From Micromonospora globispora (GTDB lineage Bacteria; Actinomycetota; Actinomycetes; Mycobacteriales; Micromonosporaceae): a stretch of 36,875 bases of DNA. The notes beneath the pieces are model-generated. The model was given only the letters and a program-made list of their open reading frames with translations, did not search any database and was not told the DNA's origin. Position 1 is the stretch's first letter; every line of letters begins with the position of its first letter. The DNA is taken from assembly GCF_003857015.1 (NCBI RefSeq), contig NZ_QGGF01000297.1, forward strand, positions 1-36,875, given 5' to 3'. Below, one piece after another: positions 24,781-33,199 of the stretch. A program made the translations under genes and the position numbers.

Positions 24781-25938
24781 TCAGGACGGTTGGGGTGCTT
24801 TCTTGTGGGTCGTCAGGTCGGTGAGGGCGTCGGCGTAGGCGCGCATCGCCAGGCCCTGACCCCAGGGTTGGATCCGGTCGCTGCGAATGACCGAGTAGCC
24901 GAAGGGAATGAGCTGCAGGACGGTGCCGGCGCTGGTCCGGGCCAGTGTCCCGTCGGGTTCGACGTAGGCGTGCACGCCGGTGATGGCCTGCCAGCCTGAT
25001 TGCCGGGTGCGGGCGGGGGCGATGCCGAGGCTGGCGGCGCGTAGCATCGCCGAGGCGATTCCCGCTGCGGCGGACGTTTCGACGATGCCGCGGTTTTCCT
25101 CCTGGCCGTCGACGAGCACGTCCCATACGCCGTGCTCGGGCTGGCAGTCCGCAAGCGCGAGGAGTTGGCGCTCCAGGGTGGCGGTGACGGACTCGGCGAG
25201 GTCGGCCACGCGGGGGTATTGCAGCCGGCGGGCCGCTGCCAGGAACTCCACTGCGGCCAGCGCTGTCCAGGCGTTCGCCCGACCCCAGAAGCACCAGATC
25301 GTCTCACCGAGGTGGGAGCCGTGCGCGTACAGCCCGGTGCCGGGGTGCTGCAACATCTGCGCGTGCGCGACGAGTTGCTCGCCGGCCTCGGCGACCAGGT
25401 CGGGGCGGTCGACGGCAAGGCCGTAGCGGATGAGGAACATCCCCGCCATGAAGACGGTATCGGCCCACACACCGCCGGGCCAGTGTTCGATGGCGCCGTT
25501 GCCGGCGCGAGTTACCCCGGCATCATTGCGCAGCCAGCCCAAGAGCTGTTCACACGCCTCCCGGTAGCGGGGCTCGCCGGTGGCCAGCCACAGGTCGGCA
25601 CACGTGGCACCGAGGGCCAGGTCGTTGACGTGCGCAATGTCGACACCCGCGGCGAGGTGCTCGTCGACGAACGCTGTCACGAATGTGGGTATGGGGTTGC
25701 CGAGGGCGTCGGCCAGGGTGAGGGCGGCGTGCATGACTACGCCTTCGCCCCATGACCAGCGCGACAACCCCATGCTCGCTGCCCGCCGGGCGATCAGCCG
25801 GCCGGTGTCGGCCAGCACTGGTGCGGTCAGGCCGGCAGGATCGGCAGGAGTCCGCGGCGGCTCGGCAAGCGCAGCCTGGCTCGGATCAAGGCCGCCACGG
25901 GGCGGCCGGTCAGTGCGAGGACGCCCAGGCGGGGTCAT
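24781..25938 (-). CDS. GH105/GH88-like unsaturated glucuronyl/galacturonyl hydrolase
   Basis: 385 aa (alpha/alpha)6-barrel enzyme. It hydrates the double bond of a 4,5-unsaturated uronic acid at the non-reducing end of a lyase product and so releases it. Landmarks of the YteR/YesR-type family: WSWGEGVVM (62-69), HVNDLALG, VWADTVFMAGMF with D160 at the place of the general-acid Asp, CFWGRANAW (216-224) and NRGIVETSAAAGIASAML. A Pro-rich N-terminus replaces a signal peptide, so it is cytoplasmic. The ATG overlaps the end of the 891-aa gene by four bases. Galacturonyl (pectin/RG-I) versus glucuronyl specificity cannot be decided from sequence. Supplies the substrate of KduI. Confidence 0.88.
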   Translation of the reverse strand: MTPPGRPRTDRPPRGGLDPSQAALAEPPRTPADPAGLTAPVLADTGRLIARRAASMGLSRWSWGEGVVMHAALTLADALGNPIPTFVTAFVDEHLAAGVDIAHVNDLALGATCADLWLATGEPRYREACEQLLGWLRNDAGVTRAGNGAIEHWPGGVWADTVFMAGMFLIRYGLAVDRPDLVAEAGEQLVAHAQMLQHPGTGLYAHGSHLGETIWCFWGRANAWTALAAVEFLAAARRLQYPRVADLAESVTATLERQLLALADCQPEHGVWDVLVDGQEENRGIVETSAAAGIASAMLRAASLGIAPARTRQSGWQAITGVHAYVEPDGTLARTSAGTVLQLIPFGYSVIRSDRIQPWGQGLAMRAYADALTDLTTHKKAPQPS

Positions 25939-28610
25939 TGCCCACCCGCCGGTGGCAGCGGGCGCCCGCGGCGAAGGTCGATCCTGTGCTCCGCGCCGTC
26001 GATCGAGATCACCATCTCATCGTCGCCGTGGCGTAGGCGGCAGGCCAGGTTGTCGATCTGGAGTTTCGCCTCCGGGCGGCCGTCGCCGTCGAGGTCGACC
26101 GGCCGGCCGTCCACCTGGAACGGTGCGGCCCAGCTAAGATCGAGGTCGGGGCCGCCCGGGGGTGTGAACCGCACCCGGTCGCTGTCGAAGCGCGGCTCGG
26201 CCAGTGAGGCGAGGAACTCTTCGAAGGTGCCATGCGTCGCCCGGCGGCCAACGGTGCACACCCAGGCGGTGCCGGCTTCTGCGGGCCGGAGGGCCTGCCA
26301 TGCCTCGGGCCCGGACGTGACTGGTACGGCTCCCCCCGCGGTTGCCAGGGCAACGTAGCCACTCCCCACCCGGCCGGCGGTCCATACGCCGCGGGTCGCC
26401 CATTCGTCGAGGTGGGCGATCGGGAACCAGGCATGAGTGTGGCCCACCGGGTCGTCCGGCGGGATCCGGTACAACGCGAGTGCGGTGTTGCGGAACTGCC
26501 GAACCCGGGGAAGGATCCGGTTGCCGGCCCACGCGTTGGGCCGGGCCGACGGCGACGACGACGCGTTGGGCGGGTGGGTGACAAAGATCTGCGTCTCGGG
26601 ACCGAGTGTCGCGCCCCAGATGTGCTCCTGCAGCCCTGGCAGCCCCACCCGGTAGTCCTCGACGCTGGCCAGCATGACGTCTGGTGTGCGGTAGACGACC
26701 GCGTCGGATCCGTACGGACGCTCGAGCAGGTCGTGGGCGAACCGGTAGGAGCCCCGGTAACTCTGCCTTCCCCACCATTGGTCGGGGCAGTGCCAGGCGA
26801 CGGCGCGCACCGCATCCGGAACGGTGTAGCGTCGCGCGGTCGCCAGTACCGTGGCCGGCAGTACGGCATCGTTGAGGGCACCGACCCCGAAGCACAGCCA
26901 CATGATCGGTGCTGTCTCCTCAAGGCGGGACGATCGAAGTGTCTGCACGTAGGAGCGGCCGTGTGCCGCGCCGTGTATGCCTCGCCACGAGTTGGCGGCA
27001 AGGCTGAAGAGCACCCGGTCGGCCAGTCCGGCGGCGAGTTCGGCCAGCGAGTTGTCGGTGGTGAACTCGGCAAGCGATACCAGGGCGAGCGTGTCGATCG
27101 CGAGGTAGGCGTTGGAGTCGAACTCGCTGAATCCGCCGGCGAGTCGGCGCTCGATCCATTCCCGGGCCATTGCACGGCCGTGCTCGGCGTGTTTCGCGCC
27201 GCTCCAGCCGGTGTTGGTGAACTGCTCGTCCGGGAATGCCTCACCCGCGAGGGTTTCCGCGGTGTGCCAGACGAGCTGGTGGTTCTCCGTGAAGTAGCAC
27301 ATGGCGTCGAGCCCCGGCTGGTCGATCCAGTACTTGAAGCCGAGGAGCGTGTCGCGTACTCGCGCACGTAGGCCGGGTTCCCACGCCGCCGGTGGCACGC
27401 GGTGCCACAGGTTCAGCAGTCCCACGCCCTCGAAGTCGGCACAGTCCGCCCGGTCGGTCAGCATCCCCAGCGCACGGGTCAGCCCGGAGCCCGTGACGTT
27501 TTGGCCCGTGAGTTCCCACCGGGCCAACTCGGCGGCCGTCACCCCGTCCACGCCGATGATGTGTTCGAGTAGCTCCTGCCGCCACCGGACCGGGTCACCC
27601 TCCGGTTCGGCGCGATATTCGGGAGGCAGCACCGCTACGGGAAAAGAGCGGTAGACCGGAGCGCGGTCGTCGTCGACGGCAACCCGGAGTGCGCCTGCGC
27701 CGGTGGACAGCATCGAGGCGGAGCCGACGCCGTCGGAGCGGTCTTCGGCCTGGGACGCTCCGGCCAGCCGCACGCGCATCTGGCCGCCCGCCAGCCGCAC
27801 CGGGGTGGCCTGCTGCGGTCCGTCGGTCCACCACGTGCGCAACCGCGCGCCCTCTGGACCGACCAGCGGCACCTCGGGCCGCACGCTTCCCCACCGGGTC
27901 ACGCCGATCGCGTCAAGCACCTGTTCGGCGACTGCGCTGACGTACTCGTCGGCCCCGGCGCTGGGAATGACGACCCGCACCGGCAGGCCGTTGATACGCA
28001 GCCGGAGCACCTGCCGGCATTCCCGGAACGCCACCTGCCACGAGGCGACGAGCAGGGTGGAGGTCCGCGACGGCAGCCACACCGGCGTTTGATGTTCGAT
28101 CGGCTCCATGTAGGACACGGTGTCGCTCTCGGCGATCAGGCGGCCGTTGTGGAACAGCATGGTGGGTCCGGTGCTGGCCAGCCGCACCGTGCGCCACTCC
28201 GCTTGGTCGACCTCGACGACCGTCGCGGCGAGGGCGAGGCGGTATTCGGGTGTGAAGCAGAAAGCGCTCCAGTCGACCAGCCCGTCCGGCGTCGTGTGTA
28301 CCCGCTGCCACGTGTCTTCGTGGGTAAGTCCGGTGGGTCCGGTGTAGGTGACGGGACCGCCCTCGGTGACCGGCTCGGTCGGCACGTCCGGTCGGAGCGG
28401 TCTTGAGCGGTAGAGCGCCTCCTTGAGCGGCGTCACGTCCGGCCCGTTGGTCAGCACCCACCGGCCGCTGTCGCCCCAGGGCGAACCGTCGGTCTTCAGG
28501 ATTCGTTCGAGGTCGTCGACCGGCTCGCTCCACGCCCTGGTGACCAGCCAGTCGCGTACGGTTCCCTCGCGGTCCAAGGCGTGCACGGTGCGGTTGGTGA
28601 CGGCGTCCAT
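25935..28610 (-). CDS. Unrecognised 891-aa cytoplasmic protein of the uronate operon; candidate glycan-active enzyme
   Basis: No family recognised with certainty. No signal peptide or membrane segment. Three regions are visible. Residues 1-240 look like beta-sandwich (TMLFHNGRLIAES is typical of jelly-roll accessory domains of glycosidases). About 340-630 is helical, like an (alpha/alpha) toroid, with clusters of possible active-site residues: CYFTENHQLVWHTAE (H444, H449), GFSEFDSNAYLAIDTL (N500, Y502) and WRGIHGAAHGRSY (H546, H550). About 640-891 is beta-rich (EHIWGATLGPETQIFVTHPPN and RPNAWAGNRILPR). Toroid-plus-sandwich order recalls polysaccharide lyases (heparinase/PL8-like) and some glycosidases. 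Fixed in an operon between the importer and GH105 with four-base overlap, it most likely processes the imported oligosaccharide. ATG with GGGGAT upstream. Confidence 0.6.
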   Translation of the reverse strand: MDAVTNRTVHALDREGTVRDWLVTRAWSEPVDDLERILKTDGSPWGDSGRWVLTNGPDVTPLKEALYRSRPLRPDVPTEPVTEGGPVTYTGPTGLTHEDTWQRVHTTPDGLVDWSAFCFTPEYRLALAATVVEVDQAEWRTVRLASTGPTMLFHNGRLIAESDTVSYMEPIEHQTPVWLPSRTSTLLVASWQVAFRECRQVLRLRINGLPVRVVIPSAGADEYVSAVAEQVLDAIGVTRWGSVRPEVPLVGPEGARLRTWWTDGPQQATPVRLAGGQMRVRLAGASQAEDRSDGVGSASMLSTGAGALRVAVDDDRAPVYRSFPVAVLPPEYRAEPEGDPVRWRQELLEHIIGVDGVTAAELARWELTGQNVTGSGLTRALGMLTDRADCADFEGVGLLNLWHRVPPAAWEPGLRARVRDTLLGFKYWIDQPGLDAMCYFTENHQLVWHTAETLAGEAFPDEQFTNTGWSGAKHAEHGRAMAREWIERRLAGGFSEFDSNAYLAIDTLALVSLAEFTTDNSLAELAAGLADRVLFSLAANSWRGIHGAAHGRSYVQTLRSSRLEETAPIMWLCFGVGALNDAVLPATVLATARRYTVPDAVRAVAWHCPDQWWGRQSYRGSYRFAHDLLERPYGSDAVVYRTPDVMLASVEDYRVGLPGLQEHIWGATLGPETQIFVTHPPNASSSPSARPNAWAGNRILPRVRQFRNTALALYRIPPDDPVGHTHAWFPIAHLDEWATRGVWTAGRVGSGYVALATAGGAVPVTSGPEAWQALRPAEAGTAWVCTVGRRATHGTFEEFLASLAEPRFDSDRVRFTPPGGPDLDLSWAAPFQVDGRPVDLDGDGRPEAKLQIDNLACRLRHGDDEMVISIDGAEHRIDLRRGRPLPPAGGQ

Positions 28611-28619
28611 CGGGATCCC

Positions 28620-29504
28620 CTACTTCAGTCCGGTGCTGGCGATTCCACGAACGATGTGCCGTTGCAGCACCAGGAAGATGATGATCACGGGCAACATGCT
28701 GACCACGGACATGGCGAGGATGTAGTTGAACGGCACGACGAGCTGGCTGTCGAACTGCGCCAAAGCCACCGGCAGTGTGTACTTGTCCTGACTCTGGCTG
28801 ATGATCAATGGCCACAGGAAGTCGTTCCACCGCCAGATCACCGAGAAGATCGTCAGCACGGCGATCGGTGCGCCGCACAGCGGCACGATGATCCGCAGGA
28901 AGATCCGAAACTCGCCGGCGCCATCGATGCGGGCGGCCTCGATGAGATCGTCGGGGATGCCCAGCATGTACTGGCGCAGCAGGAACACACCGGTTGGTGT
29001 GGCCGCCGGCGGGATGATCAGTCCCCACAGGGAGTTCACCAGGTGCAGGTCGGAGGCCACCTGGTACACCGGGATGAGGATGATCTGCAGCGGGATCATG
29101 ATGGTGCCGAGGGTCACCAGGAACAGGAAGTTGCGGCCGCGGAAGTTGTACTTGGCCAGCCCGTACGCCGCCGTCGTATTGATCATCAGCGTCAACACGG
29201 TGGCGCCGACGGTCACCACCACACTGTTCTTCAGGTAGGTGGCGAAGCGGAACGTCTGCATCGCTTCGGTGTAGTTGGTCAGCCCGAACGAGTCCGGCAG
29301 GATCGTGGGTGGTCGTTGCGCCAACTCAGCCTGTGTCTTGAACGACGACAGGACCGTCCAGACGACCGGGGCAAGGACAACGATCGACAACGCGATCAGC
29401 ACGGCGTAGGTCAGCACCTTACCGGTGGCCGGTGGGCGCCGGTCCCCGGTGGAGGTCCACGTGCCGGCGGGCCGAGTCTTGCTACGGGTCGCCTGTGCCG
29501 TCAT
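28620..29504 (-). CDS. Carbohydrate ABC importer permease, MalG type (uronate operon)
   Basis: 294 aa with six predicted helices after a basic N-terminus. EAA loop: EAARIDGAGEFRIFLRIIVP; C-terminal LQRHIVRGIASTGLK is the standard ending of MalG-like subunits. The start overlaps the first permease by four bases (ATGA), and the 891-aa gene starts 9 bp after the stop. It forms the channel with the MalF-type partner for import of unsaturated uronate oligosaccharides. No ATPase subunit is encoded here. Confidence 0.9.
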   Translation of the reverse strand: MTAQATRSKTRPAGTWTSTGDRRPPATGKVLTYAVLIALSIVVLAPVVWTVLSSFKTQAELAQRPPTILPDSFGLTNYTEAMQTFRFATYLKNSVVVTVGATVLTLMINTTAAYGLAKYNFRGRNFLFLVTLGTIMIPLQIILIPVYQVASDLHLVNSLWGLIIPPAATPTGVFLLRQYMLGIPDDLIEAARIDGAGEFRIFLRIIVPLCGAPIAVLTIFSVIWRWNDFLWPLIISQSQDKYTLPVALAQFDSQLVVPFNYILAMSVVSMLPVIIIFLVLQRHIVRGIASTGLK

Positions 29505-30442
29505 GCCGCCGCCTTGCGGTGGTTGTACAGGAAGTTCAGCGCAGTCAGACCGAAGATCGTGCAGAACAGCACCACGGAACCGGCTGAGGCCAGCCCATAC
29601 CGGATCGGCGACTCGAAGGCGTGCTGGTAGATGTACTGCACCATGAGCGTGGTGGCGCCGACCGGGCCGCCGCCGGTGAGCGTCCAGATGAAGTCAAAGG
29701 CCTGGAACCCGGCGATCATGCTGAGGATGACCACAACCATGGTGGTGGGCCGCAGCAGCGGCAGGGTCACGGAGCGAAACCGTTGCCAACTTGACGCGCC
29801 GTCGATCATCGCCGCCTCGTGGTAGGTCGGATCGATACCCTGGAGCCCAGCTAGGATGATCATGGTGTAGAAGCCGACGTGCGTCCACAGCGCGACGAAA
29901 ATGACCACGGTCATGGCCAGCTTGTCGTTGATCAGCCAGCCCGGCTCGCCCAGCCCTACGCCGCGCAGGACGGTGTTGGCCAGTCCGTTGTTGCGGTCGA
30001 AGATCCATCCCCAGATCAACCCGACCACGACCGGAGACAGGAGCACCGGCAGGAAGAACACGGCCCGGAACAACCCGCGACCGCGTATCCGTTGGTCGAG
30101 CAGCATGGCCAGCCCGATAGACGCGGCAGTGACCAGCACGACAAAGCACACCGCGAAAAGGGCGGTGGCCCGTGCGGCGGCCCAGAACTCGGCATTGTCG
30201 ACGAGCTCACTGTAGTTGCGGCCGCCGACGTACCGGAACGTGCGTCCGTTGTTGCTGTCGTAGGCGCTGATGTTGAAGTTGTTGATCGTCGGATAGACGA
30301 TGAAGACCGCGAAAATCAACATATTGGGCAGCACGAACAGGTACGGAGCCAGCCGCTGGTTCCGGGGCACTGTTCGACGCCGGGGCGCTCCCCGACCATT
30401 GGCGGTCGGGGAGCGCCGTTCACGCCGGGCGAACAACGTCAC
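29501..30442 (-). CDS. Carbohydrate ABC importer permease, MalF type (uronate operon)
   Basis: 313 aa, GTG start overlapping the SBP stop (GTGA). Arg-rich N-terminus, first helix at LAPYLFVLPNMLIFAVFIVY, then five more. EAA loop: EAAMIDGASSWQRFRSVTLP. Unlike the xyloglucan-type importer in this window, there is no gap or hairpin between SBP and permease, so the three transport genes are tightly coupled. Partner of the 294-aa permease. Confidence 0.9.
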   Translation of the reverse strand: MTLFARRERRSPTANGRGAPRRRTVPRNQRLAPYLFVLPNMLIFAVFIVYPTINNFNISAYDSNNGRTFRYVGGRNYSELVDNAEFWAAARATALFAVCFVVLVTAASIGLAMLLDQRIRGRGLFRAVFFLPVLLSPVVVGLIWGWIFDRNNGLANTVLRGVGLGEPGWLINDKLAMTVVIFVALWTHVGFYTMIILAGLQGIDPTYHEAAMIDGASSWQRFRSVTLPLLRPTTMVVVILSMIAGFQAFDFIWTLTGGGPVGATTLMVQYIYQHAFESPIRYGLASAGSVVLFCTIFGLTALNFLYNHRKAAA

Positions 30443-31719
30443 TTGGTAACCTCGAGCGCCTTCTGCGCCGCCGTCCGCATGGCGTCCACGGCGGCGTCCG
30501 GCGTCTCCTTGCCCGCCAGCACCTTTGCCAGCTCGTCGCGTGCGGCGTTCGCTGCCGCGCTGAAGGCGGGGTTGTAGACGTTGGCGTAGGTGTCAGCGGG
30601 GGTCTGCTTGACATCGGCAAGGAACAGGTTCATGTCCTCGCCGCGCGTCGGGAAGTCGATACCGGAGGCGATCAGGTCTTTGCGTGTAGGCAGGAAGGCC
30701 GCCTGCTGGCACATCTTTTTCTGCGATTCCGCCGAGTTCATCCAGGCGATGAACTGCGCGGCGAGCTTCTGGTGCTTGCTCTTTTTGAACGAAACCATGA
30801 ACTTGCCGCCGGGGAAGCCGCCGCAGCGGTCCTGACACGGGTTGGGCACGGCTTTCCAAGTGAACTTGGCGGTCTTGTCGAATGCGCTGACCTGCCAGTT
30901 GCCGCTGATGTACACGGGTACCTGCTGGGCCAGGAAGACCTCGTTGGCACCCTTGTACTTCGAACCGGCCTGCAGCCAGACGTCCTTGGGCATCGCACCG
31001 GAGTTGTTCAGGTCGGCGAACTGCTTGACAGCCGCGGTGGCCTTGGCCTTGTCCAGGGCCACCTGCCCGTCCTCGGTGAAGTATGTCGTACCGTACTGGC
31101 TCAGCATCGTGGCGAACCGGTGGCCGGAGACGTCCATCGCGATCGCATACTGGGTCTTGTTGGCCTGCTGGACCTTTTTCGCGGCGGCGATCAGCTCGGT
31201 CCAGGTCCACGGCTTCTTCGGGTCGGGCAGCGCGACGTTTGCCTTCTTGAACTGGTCCACGTTGATCATTGGGCCGTTCATGGTGAGGTCACTGGGCACC
31301 GCCAGCAGACCCCCGTCCTTACCGGTGATGTACGCCTTCGCGCCGTCGATGAACTGCCCGTCGAGCGCACTCTTTTCGAACGCGTTCAGATCCAACAGGT
31401 CGTCACGAAACGGGTCGATGTTGCTCAGACGCGCGATGTCAGGGGCGTTGTCGCCGGACAGTCGGGCCTGTAGCTGCTGCTCCAGGTTGGCGAAGGGCAC
31501 GATCTGCAGGTCGATCTTCGCGCCGGTCTGCTTCTCGAACTCGGCGATGAGGTTGCGGGTCGCCTGCTCGTCCGGACCGTCGGTGAAGTACACGTACGTG
31601 AGTTTCTTTTCGTCTGCCTGCTGGGCGCCGCCGGAATCGGAGCTGCTTCCCGGCGAGCAGGCGGTCAAAAGCGCGGCAGCAAATCCGGCTGCCGTAAGGA
31701 TCGCAGCGTGGCGTCTCAC
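30439..31719 (-). CDS. ABC importer sugar-binding lipoprotein (uronate operon)
   Basis: 426 aa. GTG start with AGGAGGT 9 nt upstream. Lipoprotein signal peptide with lipobox LTAC (lipidated C21) and a Ser/Gly linker. Family-1 SBP pattern: LTYVYFTDGPDEQATRNLIA, the DNAPDIARLSNIDPF segment, VPVYISGNWQVSAF and NPCQDRCGGFPGGKFMVSF. The last contains two Cys (CQDRC) that may form a disulfide near the cleft. The C-terminal half has Arg/Lys residues that would suit an acidic ligand. It follows iclR by 7 bp and is the first transport gene of the operon. Ligand (unsaturated uronate oligosaccharide) is inferred from the downstream enzymes. Confidence 0.9.
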   Translation of the reverse strand: MRRHAAILTAAGFAAALLTACSPGSSSDSGGAQQADEKKLTYVYFTDGPDEQATRNLIAEFEKQTGAKIDLQIVPFANLEQQLQARLSGDNAPDIARLSNIDPFRDDLLDLNAFEKSALDGQFIDGAKAYITGKDGGLLAVPSDLTMNGPMINVDQFKKANVALPDPKKPWTWTELIAAAKKVQQANKTQYAIAMDVSGHRFATMLSQYGTTYFTEDGQVALDKAKATAAVKQFADLNNSGAMPKDVWLQAGSKYKGANEVFLAQQVPVYISGNWQVSAFDKTAKFTWKAVPNPCQDRCGGFPGGKFMVSFKKSKHQKLAAQFIAWMNSAESQKKMCQQAAFLPTRKDLIASGIDFPTRGEDMNLFLADVKQTPADTYANVYNPAFSAAANAARDELAKVLAGKETPDAAVDAMRTAAQKALEVTK

Positions 31720-31726
31720 TGGGCTA

Positions 31727-32548
31727 TTACCTCCTGAGTTGAGCGACGTTCAAGGAACCGCGGAAACCAAGCCGCCGGGATACTGACAGGGCCGTGTCCG
31801 CTACCCGCTGGGGAATGACGTTCGCCTTCTCCAACATGCGTTCGCGGGGGCCCGCGACGCTGATCGCGCATACCGGGATCCCTCGGTCGTCACGGATCGC
31901 CGCACCGAAACACATGACGTCGACCTCGTTCTCGCCGTTGTCCACGGCGTAACCGCGCGCCCGGGTCTCGTCGAGTTCAGCCCGCAGCCTGCCCCGGTCG
32001 ATGATCGTGTTTGCGGTCAGCACCACCAGAGGAAGTTGGTCGACGATCCTGTCCGCCTCCTCGACCGGCAACGCTGCGAGGTACGCCTTCCCGAGCGAGG
32101 TCGCGTGAAGTGGACGTCGCACCCCGAGCAGCCGACGTACGGCGATCAGATTGTCGGTGGCGTCCTCATGCGCGATGTAGACCATCTGCTCGCCGTCCCG
32201 GACCGCCATCAGCGCAGCCTCCGACAACTCCGAGGAGAGATCGCGCAGGTGCGCCTGGGCCGCGACGAACGGATCGAAGGTGGCCAGCGCCGCCATTCCC
32301 AGGGTCACCACTTGGCGGCCGAGGTGGATCCGCTCGGCGGAACCGTCCCAGTCGACGTACCCGCGCTGTCTGAGAAGCCCGAGGATGCGGTACGTCGCGC
32401 TGCGCGACAGCGCCAACTCCTCCATGATGCGGGCCGACGTCACCGGTCCCCCCGTCGACAGCATCTCGAGGATGGCCAAGCCTCGCTCGAGCGTGCCGGC
32501 GCGCCTGTCCCCGTCCGGGCCGGATCCCGGTAGCTGGTCTGCTGTCAC
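31727..32548 (-). CDS. IclR-family regulator of the uronate operon (KdgR-like)
   Basis: 273 aa from GTG 32548. An upstream ATG at 32614 is also in frame, but it lies between the predicted -35 and -10 boxes, so the GTG is preferred. N-terminal winged HTH (TLERGLAILEMLST, then ARIMEELALSRSATYRILGL) and a C-terminal IclR effector domain (HATSLGKAYLAALP, GYAVDNGENEVDVMCFGAAI and then ISVAGPRERM). KdgR-type IclR regulators sense 2-keto-3-deoxygluconate or related intermediates of pectin and uronate breakdown; the operon ends with kduI-kduD, which make exactly that compound. First gene of the eight-gene operon, 7 bp before the SBP gene, so it regulates its own mRNA. Confidence 0.9.
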   Translation of the reverse strand: MTADQLPGSGPDGDRRAGTLERGLAILEMLSTGGPVTSARIMEELALSRSATYRILGLLRQRGYVDWDGSAERIHLGRQVVTLGMAALATFDPFVAAQAHLRDLSSELSEAALMAVRDGEQMVYIAHEDATDNLIAVRRLLGVRRPLHATSLGKAYLAALPVEEADRIVDQLPLVVLTANTIIDRGRLRAELDETRARGYAVDNGENEVDVMCFGAAIRDDRGIPVCAISVAGPRERMLEKANVIPQRVADTALSVSRRLGFRGSLNVAQLRR

Positions 32549-32589
32549 CCTCGTAACCGCCCTTGCGCCCGATGAGCGAGATGCCGTAC

Positions 32590-32639
32590 CGATGGTTGGG
32601 AGAACGGTACGCATGGATGGGACGGCATGTCAACCATCG
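32590..32639 (-). promoter_or_regulatory. Promoter and symmetric operator of the uronate operon
   Basis: On the minus strand TTGACA (32633-32628) and TACCGT (32609-32604) are spaced by 18 bp, a good sigma-70-type promoter. It is framed by a perfect inverted repeat CGATGGTTG (32590-32598) / CAACCATCG (32631-32639); one arm overlaps the -35 box and the other flanks the expected start site. This suits binding by an IclR dimer pair. Confidence 0.62.
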
Positions 32640-32710
32640 TTCAGGATCGAAGCCGCTCTCGCGCTCGCACAGCGGCGGGCATCGCTACCTGCTGCTTGGT
32701 CCATCCGGGA

Positions 32711-32772
32711 CCGAAGCTGACGGGGTGCGTGGTGTGACCCCCACCGACCGGACAGCGCTTGGCCAGTCGAGC
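32711..32772. repeat. Short dispersed sequence related to 6950-7011
   Basis: Shares CCGAAG, GACGG, GGTGTGACCC, CCGGACAG and GCTTGGCC in order with 6950-7011, same orientation. It lies between the uronate promoter and element copy B. Identity of the parent element unknown. Confidence 0.5.
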
Positions 32773-32823
32773 GCAGAAGGGATCTGACTCCTTCGGCTCC
32801 GCCCAGGACGCTGCACCGACTCC

Positions 32824-33105
32824 GACCCGGGGAAACGGAAGACTGCAGGTAGGGCGGGTGCAGTGAGCGCCGTTCAGTACGTCGCATGCAGCTTTATGCC
32901 GTTCGGTACGCCCGGCTGCTCCCAATGGGTTCCCCGGTCTGGGCGCCCACCGGGCTGTCGCCGGTCAGCTGCCGATTACTCGTCTTGCAGGTCGTTCACC
33001 CGGCCCCAACGGGCTCCCTTGCGGCCGAGCCTGGCTTCGGCCAGTACACCCCGGGTGCTTGCAACCCGCTCCCCCACAGCCCATCAATCTTCGGTAGGCG
33101 GCCCA
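32824..33105. repeat. Dispersed element copy B (diverged direct repeat of 22642-22960)
   Basis: Same orientation and block order as copy A: GCAGGTAGGG, CGGGTGCAGT, GCCGTTC-GTACGCCC, GCTGCTCCCAA, GGGCTGTCG, GCAGGTCGTTC, CGAGCCTGGC, ACACCCCGG and CCCACAG. No convincing coding frame. The whole gap 32640-33200 holds this copy, the short repeat at 32711 and nothing else recognised. Confidence 0.6.
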
Positions 33106-33199
33106 CGTCGGACGGGGCTGAGACCACGCCCAACGATGGCTGTCCTGCCCAGGTTTCATCGGCAGGTCATCGCGTTCAAGCAATGCTGAACAGGCCGCC

